A stretch of 64,000 nucleotides of DNA. Source: Opitutaceae bacterium. Its GTDB lineage: Bacteria > Verrucomicrobiota > Verrucomicrobiia > Opitutales > Opitutaceae. Shown one piece after another: positions 26,593 through 35,340 of the stretch. The notes under the pieces are model-generated. The model made no database searches. It saw only the letters and a list, made by a program, of their open reading frames with translations, and was not told the origin of the DNA. A program made the position numbers and the translations under genes. The stretch is taken from assembly GCA_030648295.1 (NCBI GenBank), contig JAUSID010000123.1, positions 1 through 64,000 on the forward strand. Direction: 5' to 3'. The stretch's first letter is position 1. The number at the start of each line of letters is the position of its first letter.

Positions 26593-28029
26593 TTATTTTA
26601 AGCTCTGCCCTCCAATAATCCCAAAAACCAGAAAGAGTATCGCCGTTAACACCAGGGCCGTAAAATTATAGGGGTTGGCATATTTCAAGTATTTCACCTG
26701 ATCAGCATCGACTGCATTCGACGACATATTCGTCATTCCAGCGACCGGGGACGTAACATCGCCAAATGTTCCGCCAGTGATTACCGCGGCCACGCAGATT
26801 GGAATGCCTGAACCACCGGACACTGCCAGGGAAATTGCAAAAGGCATAATTAAGGCAGAGGCAGCCCAGCCTGACCCTAAAAAGTAGGTGACCGCAGACG
26901 CTGTGATGAAAAGCGATACCGGAATGCTCCACCCCGGCAGGGAATTTCCAATCTGCTGCTGAATGAAATCACTTAGCTTTAACTCCTGTGAAACAGCACC
27001 CAAAGACCATGCCAACACAAGAATGGCCAAAATTTCCATGAGTCTATTCCCGCCAGAAATCAGGTCTGCGGTCATTGTTTTTACAGGATACTTTTGCAGA
27101 CAATAAACGAGGCCGGTAATGAACATCGAAACAAACAAGGCCACTAACATCGCTTTGTTGGGGTCGGTGGCGGCAATGACAGATGAAATCGTTCCGCCCG
27201 CTCCGTCCTTTGATTTCCCAAAATACCAGAAGAAAAAGAAGCTGGAAAAGATTACCGCCAGCATCGGAGTGGCCAGATTGATCATCCGTGGTTTTATTTC
27301 TGGCTTGTCGTCTTCCATGTCCATTCCTTTCGAAGCTTCCGTTTTTGCGGCTTGCTTCTGTTTTTCTGCGGAAGGTTTTTTCCACTGAAGAAATATGGAG
27401 AAGAAAGTGATGAACAGGACCACGATGCTGAAAAATTGAAAAGGAATGGAATGCAGCAAAATGCTGTAGGCAGATTGTTCTTTAACACCTCCCGCAGCTT
27501 TCAGGCCCTGACTGATATTGGCTATGTTGAATCCCACGAAAGTGGTGGCAATTGGAATCATCTCAACAATCGGACTGGCGGTATTGTTGAGCATGAAAGC
27601 CAGGCGTTCCTTCGCAATTTTATGTTTGTCGGCCAGCGGACGTATAATGGAGCCTGCGCCGATAATCCTGAAGGCACAGTCGATAAATGTAACCGGGATC
27701 AATGCCCACAAAGTGAAAAAGACCCCTTTTTCACTCTTAACGAACTTACCGACCCACGTAGAAAACGCAGTGATGCCGCCGGCTTTTCTTACCAGCGCAA
27801 TTAAACCGCTGAACAGATACAGAAAAAGCAGCACCTGCAAATTACCTTTATCTGATATTATGCTCACCGCATTGGCGATGGCGGTTTCCAACCCTCCGAT
27901 GACCGAAGGGTTCAGCAGGTAGCTGCCAACCAGCAAGCCCAAGAGCAGCGAAGGCAAAACCTTCTTTGACCAAATCGCGACCGCAATGGTGATGGTGGCA
28001 GGTAGAATCGAAAGCCAGGTGTTATCCAT
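26593..28029 (-). CDS. nhaC: NhaC-type Na+/H+ antiporter
   Basis: A 478-residue membrane protein with about 11-12 hydrophobic segments. Features of the NhaC/ArsB-like fold include an FIDCAFR segment, PLADKHKIAKERLAFMLNNTASP, and FGDVTSPVAGMTNMSSNAVDADQV near the end. It should exchange Na+ for H+ at the inner membrane. The gene is clearly lower in GC than its neighbours (28 G+C in the 60 bases from 27541) and uses AT-ending codons freely, a sign of recent transfer, perhaps from Bacteroidota. A strong GAGGAG lies just upstream of ATG 28029. It may be controlled separately from copB. Confidence 0.88.
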   Translation of the reverse strand: MDNTWLSILPATITIAVAIWSKKVLPSLLLGLLVGSYLLNPSVIGGLETAIANAVSIISDKGNLQVLLFLYLFSGLIALVRKAGGITAFSTWVGKFVKSEKGVFFTLWALIPVTFIDCAFRIIGAGSIIRPLADKHKIAKERLAFMLNNTASPIVEMIPIATTFVGFNIANISQGLKAAGGVKEQSAYSILLHSIPFQFFSIVVLFITFFSIFLQWKKPSAEKQKQAAKTEASKGMDMEDDKPEIKPRMINLATPMLAVIFSSFFFFWYFGKSKDGAGGTISSVIAATDPNKAMLVALFVSMFITGLVYCLQKYPVKTMTADLISGGNRLMEILAILVLAWSLGAVSQELKLSDFIQQQIGNSLPGWSIPVSLFITASAVTYFLGSGWAASALIMPFAISLAVSGGSGIPICVAAVITGGTFGDVTSPVAGMTNMSSNAVDADQVKYLKYANPYNFTALVLTAILFLVFGIIGGQSLK

Positions 28030-28033
28030 TTTT

Positions 28034-28040
28034 ACTCCTC
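28034..28040 (-). promoter_or_regulatory. strong ribosome binding site of nhaC
   Basis: On the minus strand GAGGAGT lies four bases before the ATG at 28029. It is the clearest Shine-Dalgarno in the window; most neighbours have weak ones, in line with the foreign look of this gene. Confidence 0.6.
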
Positions 28041-28095
28041 ATCTTCATGGCCGGGTTCATGGCCATACTGAGTTCAGTCGGGATCTTCATTTAGC

Positions 28096-30318
28096 TCATT
28101 TGTTGGCTTTAGGCTTGGGCTCAGCTTCGGCTTCAGGCTTGGATTCGGTTTTGGTGTCAGACTTGGGCTGAGCCTTCAGTCTGAGCAGTCGCGCGTTAAT
28201 GGCCACAATCACGGTGCTCGCGGACATCAGCACGGCGCCAAGCGCGGGAGTGAGCAGCACGCCCCACGTATAGAGCGCTCCGGCGGCCAGCGGAATGGCG
28301 ACGACGTTATAGCCCGTGGCCCAGAGAAGATTCTGAATCATCTTGCGATACGTCGCGCGCGAAAGCTGCACGATGGCCACGACATCGAGCGGATTGCTCC
28401 GCACGAGAATCACGTCGGCGGTTTCCACCGCGACATCGGAACCGGCTCCGATGGCGATGCCCACATCGGCCTGCGCCAGCGCCGGGGCATCGTTCACGCC
28501 GTCGCCCGTCATGGCCACTCGCACGCCGCGGGCTTGGACTTCTTTCACTTTGGCCGCTTTGTCCTGCGGCAGGACTTCGGCGAAGTATTCATCGAGCCCG
28601 ACCTGATCCGAAACCCATTTGGCCGTGGCCTTGTTGTCGCCGGTAAGCATCAGGCAGCGGATGTCGAGTGCTTTGAGGGCCGCGATCGCCTGCTTCGCCT
28701 CGGGTCGGACAAGGTCGGCGAGGGCGAGCGCACCTTTCAACTTTCCGTCGACCAGAATGAACACGACCGTCTTGCCCTGGGCTTGCAGCGGCTCGACGCG
28801 ATTGTCGGATAGCGTGATGTTCTGGTCGCGCAGGTAACCGGGGCTGACCACCTTGATGTCTTTGCCCTCGACCCGTCCCTCCGCGCCTTTGCCCGTAAGA
28901 CTTTTGAAGTTTTCGACGGGCAGTTTCTTTTCCGAGGCGGCGGCGATCGCCTTCGCAATGGGGTGCGCGGAATTCGCATCCACGGAAGCGGCGTAAGTGC
29001 GCAGCGTCTCCTCGTTGATGTCCGACGCGAGTATCAGGGTATCGGTGACGCCAAAGCGACCCTCGGTCAGCGTGCCGGTCTTGTCGAAAATGATGGCCCG
29101 CACTTTTCGGGCGCCTTCGAAAGCCACACGATTGCGAATGAGCAGACCGCTTTTCGCGGCGAGGGCCGTGGAAACGGCCACGACCAACGGCACGGCGAGG
29201 CCGAGCGCATGCGGGCACGCGATGACCATGACGGTGACCGTGCGCTCGATCGCGAACGCGAAATCCTGGCCCACGATTGCCCGCCAGATGAAGAACGTGA
29301 GCACGCCACCGCCCAGCGCGACAATCGTGAGCCACAGCGCTGCGGTGTTCGCGAGATCCTGGGTCTTCGATTTGCTCTCCTGCGCCTGCTTCACCAAGTC
29401 GATGACCTGCGACAAAAACGAGTCCTTGCCCGTGCCCTTGACCTCGATGGTCAGCGAACCCTCGCCGTTGATCGCTCCACCGATGACCTTTTCGCCCGTC
29501 TTTTTGGTCACGGGCGTCGATTCGCCGGTGAGCATGGCCTCATCGACCGAACTCTCGCCGGACACGATGACACCATCCGCGGGAATTTTCTCGCCGGGCT
29601 TGATCAGCACTTTGTCATTCACCGCGAGTTCGCTCAGCGGCACGTCCTTCACGTTGCCGTCGGGCATGAGCTTGTGCGCATCGGACGGCATGAGTTTGGC
29701 CAGCTCCTCCAAAGCGCGCGAAGCACCCATCACGGACTTCATTTCGATCCAGTGCCCGAGCAGCATGATGTCGACGAGCGTGGCCAGCTCCCAGAAGAAC
29801 ATCTTGCCGGTCAGGCCGAACACCACCGCGCTGCTGTAAATATACGCCGTGGCGATCGCCACGGAGATGAGCGTCATCATCCCCGGCCGGCGCGATTTTA
29901 TCTCTTCGAGAAATCCTCGGAGGAATGGCCAGCCGCCAAACCAGAAGACCGCGGAAGAAAAACCGAACAACACGTAGACATCACCGGGAAAACGAATGGC
30001 TTCGCGCAGTCCCACCAACGACTGCAGCATCGGCGAGAGGACGAGAATCGGCAGGGTGAGGATCAGCGAAATCCAGAATCGCTTCCGGAAGTCCGCCGCC
30101 ATGTGGGCATGGTGATCGTTGTGATCATGGCTGCCATGCTCGCGCGGCTGATCAGAGCCGGCGTGCTGCAATTGCGCTTCCGCCTCCAACCAATCCTGCT
30201 CGGCACGCCCCGGCGGATGACCTTCCTGCTTGGAAATGGCGTAAGCTCTCTTCGCCACCTCGTCGTGGGCCGGCTTGGTTTCGGGCCTATTCTTGTCCGC
30301 GTGTTGGTGCTCTTTCAT
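28096..30318 (-). CDS. copB: copper-translocating P-type ATPase, CopB-like, with DUF2934
   Basis: A 740-residue P1B pump. The intramembrane CPH motif (IACPHALGLAVP, near 368) marks the CopB/P1B-3 class for Cu. Other marks are TGES near 264, DKTGTLTEGRFG near 412, TGDNKATA, and GDGVNDAPALAQADVGIA. The N-terminus has no CxxC metal domain; instead it has a DUF2934 module (EVAKRAYAISKQEG ... EQDWLEAEAQL, ~18-50) and a His-rich stretch (~56-72). The C-terminus has an unusual acidic/Lys/Pro repeat tail. ATG 30318 is chosen. It follows the M48 gene by about 30 bases. Confidence 0.94.
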   Translation of the reverse strand: MKEHQHADKNRPETKPAHDEVAKRAYAISKQEGHPPGRAEQDWLEAEAQLQHAGSDQPREHGSHDHNDHHAHMAADFRKRFWISLILTLPILVLSPMLQSLVGLREAIRFPGDVYVLFGFSSAVFWFGGWPFLRGFLEEIKSRRPGMMTLISVAIATAYIYSSAVVFGLTGKMFFWELATLVDIMLLGHWIEMKSVMGASRALEELAKLMPSDAHKLMPDGNVKDVPLSELAVNDKVLIKPGEKIPADGVIVSGESSVDEAMLTGESTPVTKKTGEKVIGGAINGEGSLTIEVKGTGKDSFLSQVIDLVKQAQESKSKTQDLANTAALWLTIVALGGGVLTFFIWRAIVGQDFAFAIERTVTVMVIACPHALGLAVPLVVAVSTALAAKSGLLIRNRVAFEGARKVRAIIFDKTGTLTEGRFGVTDTLILASDINEETLRTYAASVDANSAHPIAKAIAAASEKKLPVENFKSLTGKGAEGRVEGKDIKVVSPGYLRDQNITLSDNRVEPLQAQGKTVVFILVDGKLKGALALADLVRPEAKQAIAALKALDIRCLMLTGDNKATAKWVSDQVGLDEYFAEVLPQDKAAKVKEVQARGVRVAMTGDGVNDAPALAQADVGIAIGAGSDVAVETADVILVRSNPLDVVAIVQLSRATYRKMIQNLLWATGYNVVAIPLAAGALYTWGVLLTPALGAVLMSASTVIVAINARLLRLKAQPKSDTKTESKPEAEAEPKPKANK

Positions 30319-30347
30319 AGCGGGATCCTGACATTTTCTTGACATGG

Positions 30348-32309
30348 TCAGTTTACGCCTGTCTCCACAAACGGCGGGATCGGGCAATCCAGCGTATCGG
30401 CGATGGCGCGGAGCAATTCGGCCTCGCGTGTCTGGATCACGCCGTCCGCACCGACCACCTGCACGCAGGCTTCGAGCAAGTGCTTCTTGATTTGCGGTGC
30501 GGCCAACGCGAGGCGATCGAGCGCGGTATCCAGCTGCTCCAGGCCGGATTCCTTGCGCGACAGGAACTGCAACTCATCGGTCTTCCCCTGCAAATGAGAC
30601 GCGCCCGCCTGGAACGCTTTTTCGCGGTCGGCAGCGTTGCTGCTGCCGGTGTTCGCCAGCGCCGAGAGGACAACGGCGCAATCGCGCGCGAGCGGTGCGA
30701 GCGTTTGGAAGCGAACGGAAGCCGGGCGGGTTTCGCCCCACTGCGATGCGAGGTGGCGACGAACGATTTTTTGCAGGACGAACTCGAACAGCTCGATCTT
30801 GTCGTCGCTTGCGATGAGCCATTGCAAAGCCTGGCTGAATTGCTCGAATTCGTCGGGCCGAAGCTGCCGCAACGCAGGCAACGCCAGGTTCACGAGCGGC
30901 AGCCGCGCGCGCGCGATGACGGACGCGACCTCAGGCCAAAGCGCGGCGCTTTTTTCGCCCATTCCCGGCGCGGCACGCCGGGCAAGTTCCGCGAGCTCCT
31001 TCGCGCGCAACGTATCGTCCGGGCTGAGGAGCATCGCGTAAACGAGCGCGGTGGCATCGAGCGGTTCGCGAGCGGCCGACTGGAGCTTTTCGGAATATGA
31101 ATTCCGCAGCGCCTCGGCATAGCGAAGGTGCAGCGGCGTGGGGTTGCCGAGGTTCGGCAGCATGGCGCCGATCAGTACGGCGTTGGCCGCGATGCCGGCG
31201 GCGCCAGCCCGCCCGCCGGGCATCCCAGGAACCGGCGGAAACGGGAATCGCGACACAGGCGGCTTCGCCGCCCCACGACGTGGCGATTCTGCCTCAACCA
31301 TTGGGGCGCTGGCTTTCTTGAACTTTCCGTCCCAGCCCGGATCGATGGCGCGGATACGGGCGTCGAGCGGCGGGTGGGTGGCCAGCGCACCGAGGAACGG
31401 CCGGCCCATGCCGTTGCCGAAAAACATGTGACTGGCTTCGCCGGCGTGAGCGGATTCGATCTTCGACCCGGCGCCGCCGATTTTTTGCAACGCACCGGAA
31501 AGCCCCGCCGGATTGCGGGTGAATTGAACCGCGGAGGCATCGGCCAGAAACTCCCGCTGCCGACTGAGCGCGGCTTGGATCAGCCGGCCGAAGAATACGC
31601 CAATTGCGCCGATGACGATCAGCGCAAGCCCCAGGAACATCAGCGGATTTTTCTCCTGGCGGCTGCGGCCGCGCGAGAAGAGCAGAATCCGGCCAATCAC
31701 CGCGAGGCACACAATGCCGAAGATGACGCCCATGATCCGCAGATTCAGGCGCATGTCGCCATTGAGAATATGGCTGAACTCATGGCCGATGACGCCCTGC
31801 AATTCGTCGCGGCTGAGCAAGGTCATGCAACCGCGCGTGACGCCGATGGCGGCATCGCCCGGCGTGTGGCCGGCGGCAAAGGCGTTGATGCCTTTCTCGT
31901 CGTCGAGCACATAGACTTTCGGGACGGGCACCCCGGAGGCGATGGCCATTTCCTCGATGACGTTCCGGAGTTTCCGCTCTTCGGGATGGCTTGTATTGGG
32001 GCTGATGAGCCGGCCGCCGAGCGCTTCCGCGACGGCACTTCCTCCCTTGGACAGCGCGGCGGTTTTGTAGAGGCTGCCGATGATGACGACCCCGAGCGTG
32101 CCGAGCACGACGTAGAGGAAGAGCTGCGCATCCCACAGCACCAGCTCGGGCAGAGGCTCGCCCGGCTGACGCTCGCTCCCGGTGCCGTAGAATATCAGCA
32201 GGCTGGCGACGTAGACCGACGCGATGATGCACGCGACGGCGATTGCGAAGTAGACCACCAGCACCTTCGTGTTCTTTCTGGCCCGGTCCTGATGTTCGAA
32301 GAAATCCAT
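30348..32309 (-). CDS. M48-family membrane metalloprotease (HtpX-like)
   Basis: A 653-residue protein. Two N-terminal membrane segments, then the zinc motif GHEFSHILNGD (HEFSH near 176-180), two more hydrophobic segments, and the SRQREFLADASAV third-ligand helix. About 330 further residues extend past the HtpX core, with a FGNGM/ATHPPLDARI part and a helical region carrying a final ADGVIQTREAELLRAIADTL segment (TerB-like). HtpX proteases remove damaged membrane proteins. Pairing with LemA, 13 bases upstream, is common for this type. Confidence 0.92.
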   Translation of the reverse strand: MDFFEHQDRARKNTKVLVVYFAIAVACIIASVYVASLLIFYGTGSERQPGEPLPELVLWDAQLFLYVVLGTLGVVIIGSLYKTAALSKGGSAVAEALGGRLISPNTSHPEERKLRNVIEEMAIASGVPVPKVYVLDDEKGINAFAAGHTPGDAAIGVTRGCMTLLSRDELQGVIGHEFSHILNGDMRLNLRIMGVIFGIVCLAVIGRILLFSRGRSRQEKNPLMFLGLALIVIGAIGVFFGRLIQAALSRQREFLADASAVQFTRNPAGLSGALQKIGGAGSKIESAHAGEASHMFFGNGMGRPFLGALATHPPLDARIRAIDPGWDGKFKKASAPMVEAESPRRGAAKPPVSRFPFPPVPGMPGGRAGAAGIAANAVLIGAMLPNLGNPTPLHLRYAEALRNSYSEKLQSAAREPLDATALVYAMLLSPDDTLRAKELAELARRAAPGMGEKSAALWPEVASVIARARLPLVNLALPALRQLRPDEFEQFSQALQWLIASDDKIELFEFVLQKIVRRHLASQWGETRPASVRFQTLAPLARDCAVVLSALANTGSSNAADREKAFQAGASHLQGKTDELQFLSRKESGLEQLDTALDRLALAAPQIKKHLLEACVQVVGADGVIQTREAELLRAIADTLDCPIPPFVETGVN

Positions 32310-32322
32310 GGGAGGATGTGCT

Positions 32323-32925
32323 TCAAGTGAACGAAACCTTCGTCGCTTCCCGTTGCACCGGGTCCTCGATGACGAACAACTCGGCGGCCGTGAAACTGAA
32401 CGGGCCGGCGACGAGGTTGCTGGGGAAAACTTCCCGCTGCGTGTTATAGGCCATCACCGCGTCGTTATACGACTGCCGGGCGAAGGAGACTTTGTTCTCC
32501 GTCGAGGTCAGCTCCTCGGTGAGCTGCATCATGTTCTGACTGGCCTTGAGGTCGGGATATTGCTCGACGACGACCATGAGGCGCGACATGGCGCCGGCCA
32601 GTCCGCCCTCGGCGCCGACGAGTCCCTTCATCGCACCGGCGTCGGCGGGGTTGGCGGCCGCGGCCTTGGCGGCGGCGAGGGCGGTGTTGCGGGCGGCAAC
32701 GACGGCCTCGAGGGTTTCGCGCTCGTGCTTGAGGTAACCCTTCGCGATCTCGACGAGATTCGGGATCAGGTCGTAGCGCCGCTTGAGATGGACGTCGATT
32801 TGGGCAAAGGCGGTTTTGAAACGGTTGCGCAGTGCGACGAGTTTGTTGTAGATGCCGACGACGAAAAGCGCGGCAAACAATGCCAGCGCTGCCAGCACGA
32901 TGATGATAATCAATGAAGGGCTCAT
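32323..32925 (-). CDS. lemA: LemA family protein
   Basis: A 200-residue protein with an N-terminal membrane anchor (SLIIIIVLAALALFAA) and a helical LemA domain. Typical segments are YNKLVALRNRFKTAFAQIDVHLKRRYDLIPNL, VEQYPDLKASQNM, LTEELTSTENKVSFARQSYNDAV and YNTQREVFPSN. The start is ATG 32925; no good Shine-Dalgarno is visible. It sits directly before the M48 protease in one operon; the pair is common, and LemA is thought to assist or regulate the membrane protease. Confidence 0.94.
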   Translation of the reverse strand: MSPSLIIIIVLAALALFAALFVVGIYNKLVALRNRFKTAFAQIDVHLKRRYDLIPNLVEIAKGYLKHERETLEAVVAARNTALAAAKAAAANPADAGAMKGLVGAEGGLAGAMSRLMVVVEQYPDLKASQNMMQLTEELTSTENKVSFARQSYNDAVMAYNTQREVFPSNLVAGPFSFTAAELFVIEDPVQREATKVSFT

Positions 32926-33093
32926 GATATTGTATAGGCGGAAAGTGATTTGATTCCTGGGGCGGCTGCGGTCTCGTTTCGAATAATGCCGCTCTTTGAG
33001 CGGCAGCGTTTCGACGTGCAGCAATGCACGGACGCGGAGAGGGGCGACTTGAAGCAAGCGTGAGCGAGCGCGCTGGCTCACCCGCCGTTCAAA

Positions 33094-33627
33094 TCAAACC
33101 GAGACGGGCGGAGCGTGACTGCGGAACGCGGCGCCAAGGCACACCTCCGGCGTAAACACCCAATGATGAGGTCTCGTCGGACGAACCGGGTCGCATCTGC
33201 CTGCGGCAAATGCGTATGCACGCGTGACGCTCGAGCATGAAAAGGTGAGCACCGGTTGTGAAACCGGTTTCAGAATGACGAAGGGCGTTATCGTCGTGCT
33301 CGACGGCTGGATGGTCGATTCACACCGGCACTTCTCTTCGCAGCCGTTCCGGTCGCAGTGGTCCCGCTGCGCTGCGCCGTCGTCGTGATGGGAAACCGAG
33401 TGGAGCTGGTGTGCCTCGATCGCGTGCGTCTGCCCCGGCTCACGCGCGTAGACGTTGTCGTGCGCGAAGACCATCCTCGCTTGGGCGTTGCAGGCTCCTT
33501 CGTGACCCACGCAGTCGCAAACGTGCTCCATGCCCTGGACACCGATACCAACGAGCCAGAGCGAGGCGCACGCCCCCGCGGAAATGCGGCGCAAGACACT
33601 AACCTTGCGTTGCCGCGTCGAATTCAC
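33094..33627 (-). CDS. Cys/His-rich exported protein, possible metal binder
   Basis: A 177-residue frame from GTG 33627. After a basic start (VNSTRQRKVSVLRR) comes a hydrophobic signal segment (ISAGACASLWLVGIGVQGM), then a Cys- and His-rich stretch (HVCDCVGHEGAC, HQLHSVSHHDDG, DHCDRNGCEEKCRCE) and a less conserved tail ending APPVSV. I do not recognise a named family. Its composition resembles small periplasmic proteins near heavy-metal efflux genes. The next upstream gene is a tiny membrane protein of a type often found by copper pumps. A copper role is an inference. Confidence 0.6.
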   Translation of the reverse strand: MNSTRQRKVSVLRRISAGACASLWLVGIGVQGMEHVCDCVGHEGACNAQARMVFAHDNVYAREPGQTHAIEAHQLHSVSHHDDGAAQRDHCDRNGCEEKCRCESTIQPSSTTITPFVILKPVSQPVLTFSCSSVTRAYAFAAGRCDPVRPTRPHHWVFTPEVCLGAAFRSHAPPVSV

Positions 33628-33653
33628 CTTGAGCGCGGGTCCGGAACGAACGG

Positions 33654-33776
33654 TCACTTCCTGGACAGCTTGGTGATCGCGACGACGAGCAGGACGACCA
33701 CCAGGACGCCGGCCAGCGCCCAGATCGACATCCCTCCGTCCGCCCATCCGTTCATCCATCCGTCTGTATGGTTCAT
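33654..33776 (-). CDS. 40-residue single-pass membrane protein
   Basis: The frame from ATG 33776 begins MNHTDGWMNGWADGGMSIW, followed by one membrane helix (ALAGVLVVVLLVVAI) and a short basic end TKLSRK. Met/Trp/Gly-rich small membrane proteins of this kind are commonly seen beside copper and silver resistance genes. It lies 26 bases before the Cys/His-rich gene. Function is unknown. Confidence 0.65.
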   Translation of the reverse strand: MNHTDGWMNGWADGGMSIWALAGVLVVVLLVVAITKLSRK

Positions 33777-34075
33777 GGCTAAATTCCTTCTGTTGCGCTG
33801 CGACCTGCCGGGAACTGGCCGGCTCAAGGCGGGCCCAAGAAATCGGACTTCCACGATTTGCAGCGGGACCAAGGTCACGTTACGCCAACGAGGGGGGCTT
33901 GGCTATGGGGTGTAATAAGGCGGCCCCCCGATCGGACAGCGGGGAGCCACGGGCGTGATCCCGGACTCTTCTGCCGTTGTCTTCCAAAACACCGAGCCGC
34001 CCGGACTCGTGTCTCACCCTCCGCTCAGGTCCGTGTTCTCCCGCAGTTCCGCCCGCGATGGCGGCGCCCCCCCCT
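33777..34075. other. intergenic, nothing recognised
   Basis: About 300 bases between two minus-strand genes. It must contain the promoter of the small membrane protein and the end of the S2P transcript. No further coding frame, repeat or RNA gene stood out. Confidence 0.4.
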
Positions 34076-35170
34076 TCAGCGACTGGCCCGGGCCGAGCGA
34101 TCCATGGCGGCGTTGACCATGATCAGCTCGCTGATGTTTTCGAGGGTCAGCAGGCCGACGACGCGCCCGGCCTGCATCACCGGCATGGTCGTGCACCGCT
34201 TCGTCTGCATCGTTTCCACCGCGAGACTCAACGGATCCGTCGCGTCCACGGACTCACAGTCGCGGCACATGAATTCGCTGACGAGCGCATCACGCCGGTT
34301 ATGGGCCAGCGCCTTGACGAGATCGTTGCGCCGCAGAATGCCGACCGGTTGCTCGTCCTCCAGCACCGGAAAATCCGGCTGGGAGCCGGCCAGAAGTTCG
34401 TCGACCGCCTTTCCCAGCGAGTCGTTCGGCGCGAGGCTGCGAAAGCGCGTCATCATCGCGTCACGCACGCGCAACGTCCCCAGCGCCGTCTGCATTTCCA
34501 CCAGCCCGGCTTCCGCCTGCGCCCCGAGAAAAACAAAGATGGCGATGAAAACGAGAAATGGGCTGTAGAAAATTCCGGCGATGCCGAAGAGGATCGCCAT
34601 GCCCTGGCCGACATTGGCCGCAATGGCCGTCGCGCGCGGGCGGCCGAGCCGCGTCGACAGCAACGCGCGCAGGACGCGGCCACCGTCCATCGGAAAGGCC
34701 GGGAGCAGATTGAAGCCCGCCAGAAAGAGATTGACCGTCATCAGTCGTTGCCCGAGCGAACCGCCGAGCAGCGTCATTTCGCCGGGGGCGGCAAAACCAT
34801 GGGTAACGGACAGCCAGACAAAGAGCGCCGACGCGATGGCGACGTTTACCGCCGGGCCGGCCACGGCGACCCAGAATTCCTGCGCCGGATTGTCCGGCAT
34901 TTTCTCGAGCCGCGCGACGCCACCGATGGGCAGCAGCGTGATGTCGCTCGTCGTGATGCCGTATTTGCGCGCCATCAGCGCGTGCCCCAGCTCGTGCAAC
35001 AGCACACAACCGAAAAGCGCGCCGATGAAGGCGACCCCACCCACGGCGGCGTCGATGCGCCCGGTGGTTCGCCACGTGACGACGCCGAGGAAAACGAGCA
35101 GCAACAGGAACGTGAAGTGCAGATAGACGTCGATGCCGAGAATCTTCCCGACCTTGATGGACCATTTCAT
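34076..35170 (-). CDS. site-2 protease family (M50) with CBS domains
   Basis: A 364-residue membrane protein. The zinc motif HELGH lies near residues 59-63 and the second ligand in FPMDGGRVLRAL near 162. About six membrane segments make up the M50 core. Residues ~225-355 form a CBS pair (RVRDAMMTRFRSL, FPVLEDEQPVGILRRNDLV, FMCRDCESVDA, MPVMQAGRVVGLLT) that may sense adenosine nucleotides. S2Ps cut membrane-bound regulators. The CBS tail suggests energy-state control, which fits this cluster. ATG 35170 is the first good start. Confidence 0.92.
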   Translation of the reverse strand: MKWSIKVGKILGIDVYLHFTFLLLLVFLGVVTWRTTGRIDAAVGGVAFIGALFGCVLLHELGHALMARKYGITTSDITLLPIGGVARLEKMPDNPAQEFWVAVAGPAVNVAIASALFVWLSVTHGFAAPGEMTLLGGSLGQRLMTVNLFLAGFNLLPAFPMDGGRVLRALLSTRLGRPRATAIAANVGQGMAILFGIAGIFYSPFLVFIAIFVFLGAQAEAGLVEMQTALGTLRVRDAMMTRFRSLAPNDSLGKAVDELLAGSQPDFPVLEDEQPVGILRRNDLVKALAHNRRDALVSEFMCRDCESVDATDPLSLAVETMQTKRCTTMPVMQAGRVVGLLTLENISELIMVNAAMDRSARASR

Positions 35171-35340
35171 GAGGATTGACTGACCGTTCGCGACGACGGA
35201 AGTGCGAGACGCTGCCGCGTCCGAGCGCCGCGAAGCGTGCTCCTCCTCGAGTTCGAAGGCGATCGAGAGTATGTCCGCCGGGTCGTGGCGGCTATGGAGT
35301 GTTACCCGGCGGCCTTGAGCCGCGGTGCGAAATATCCGCC

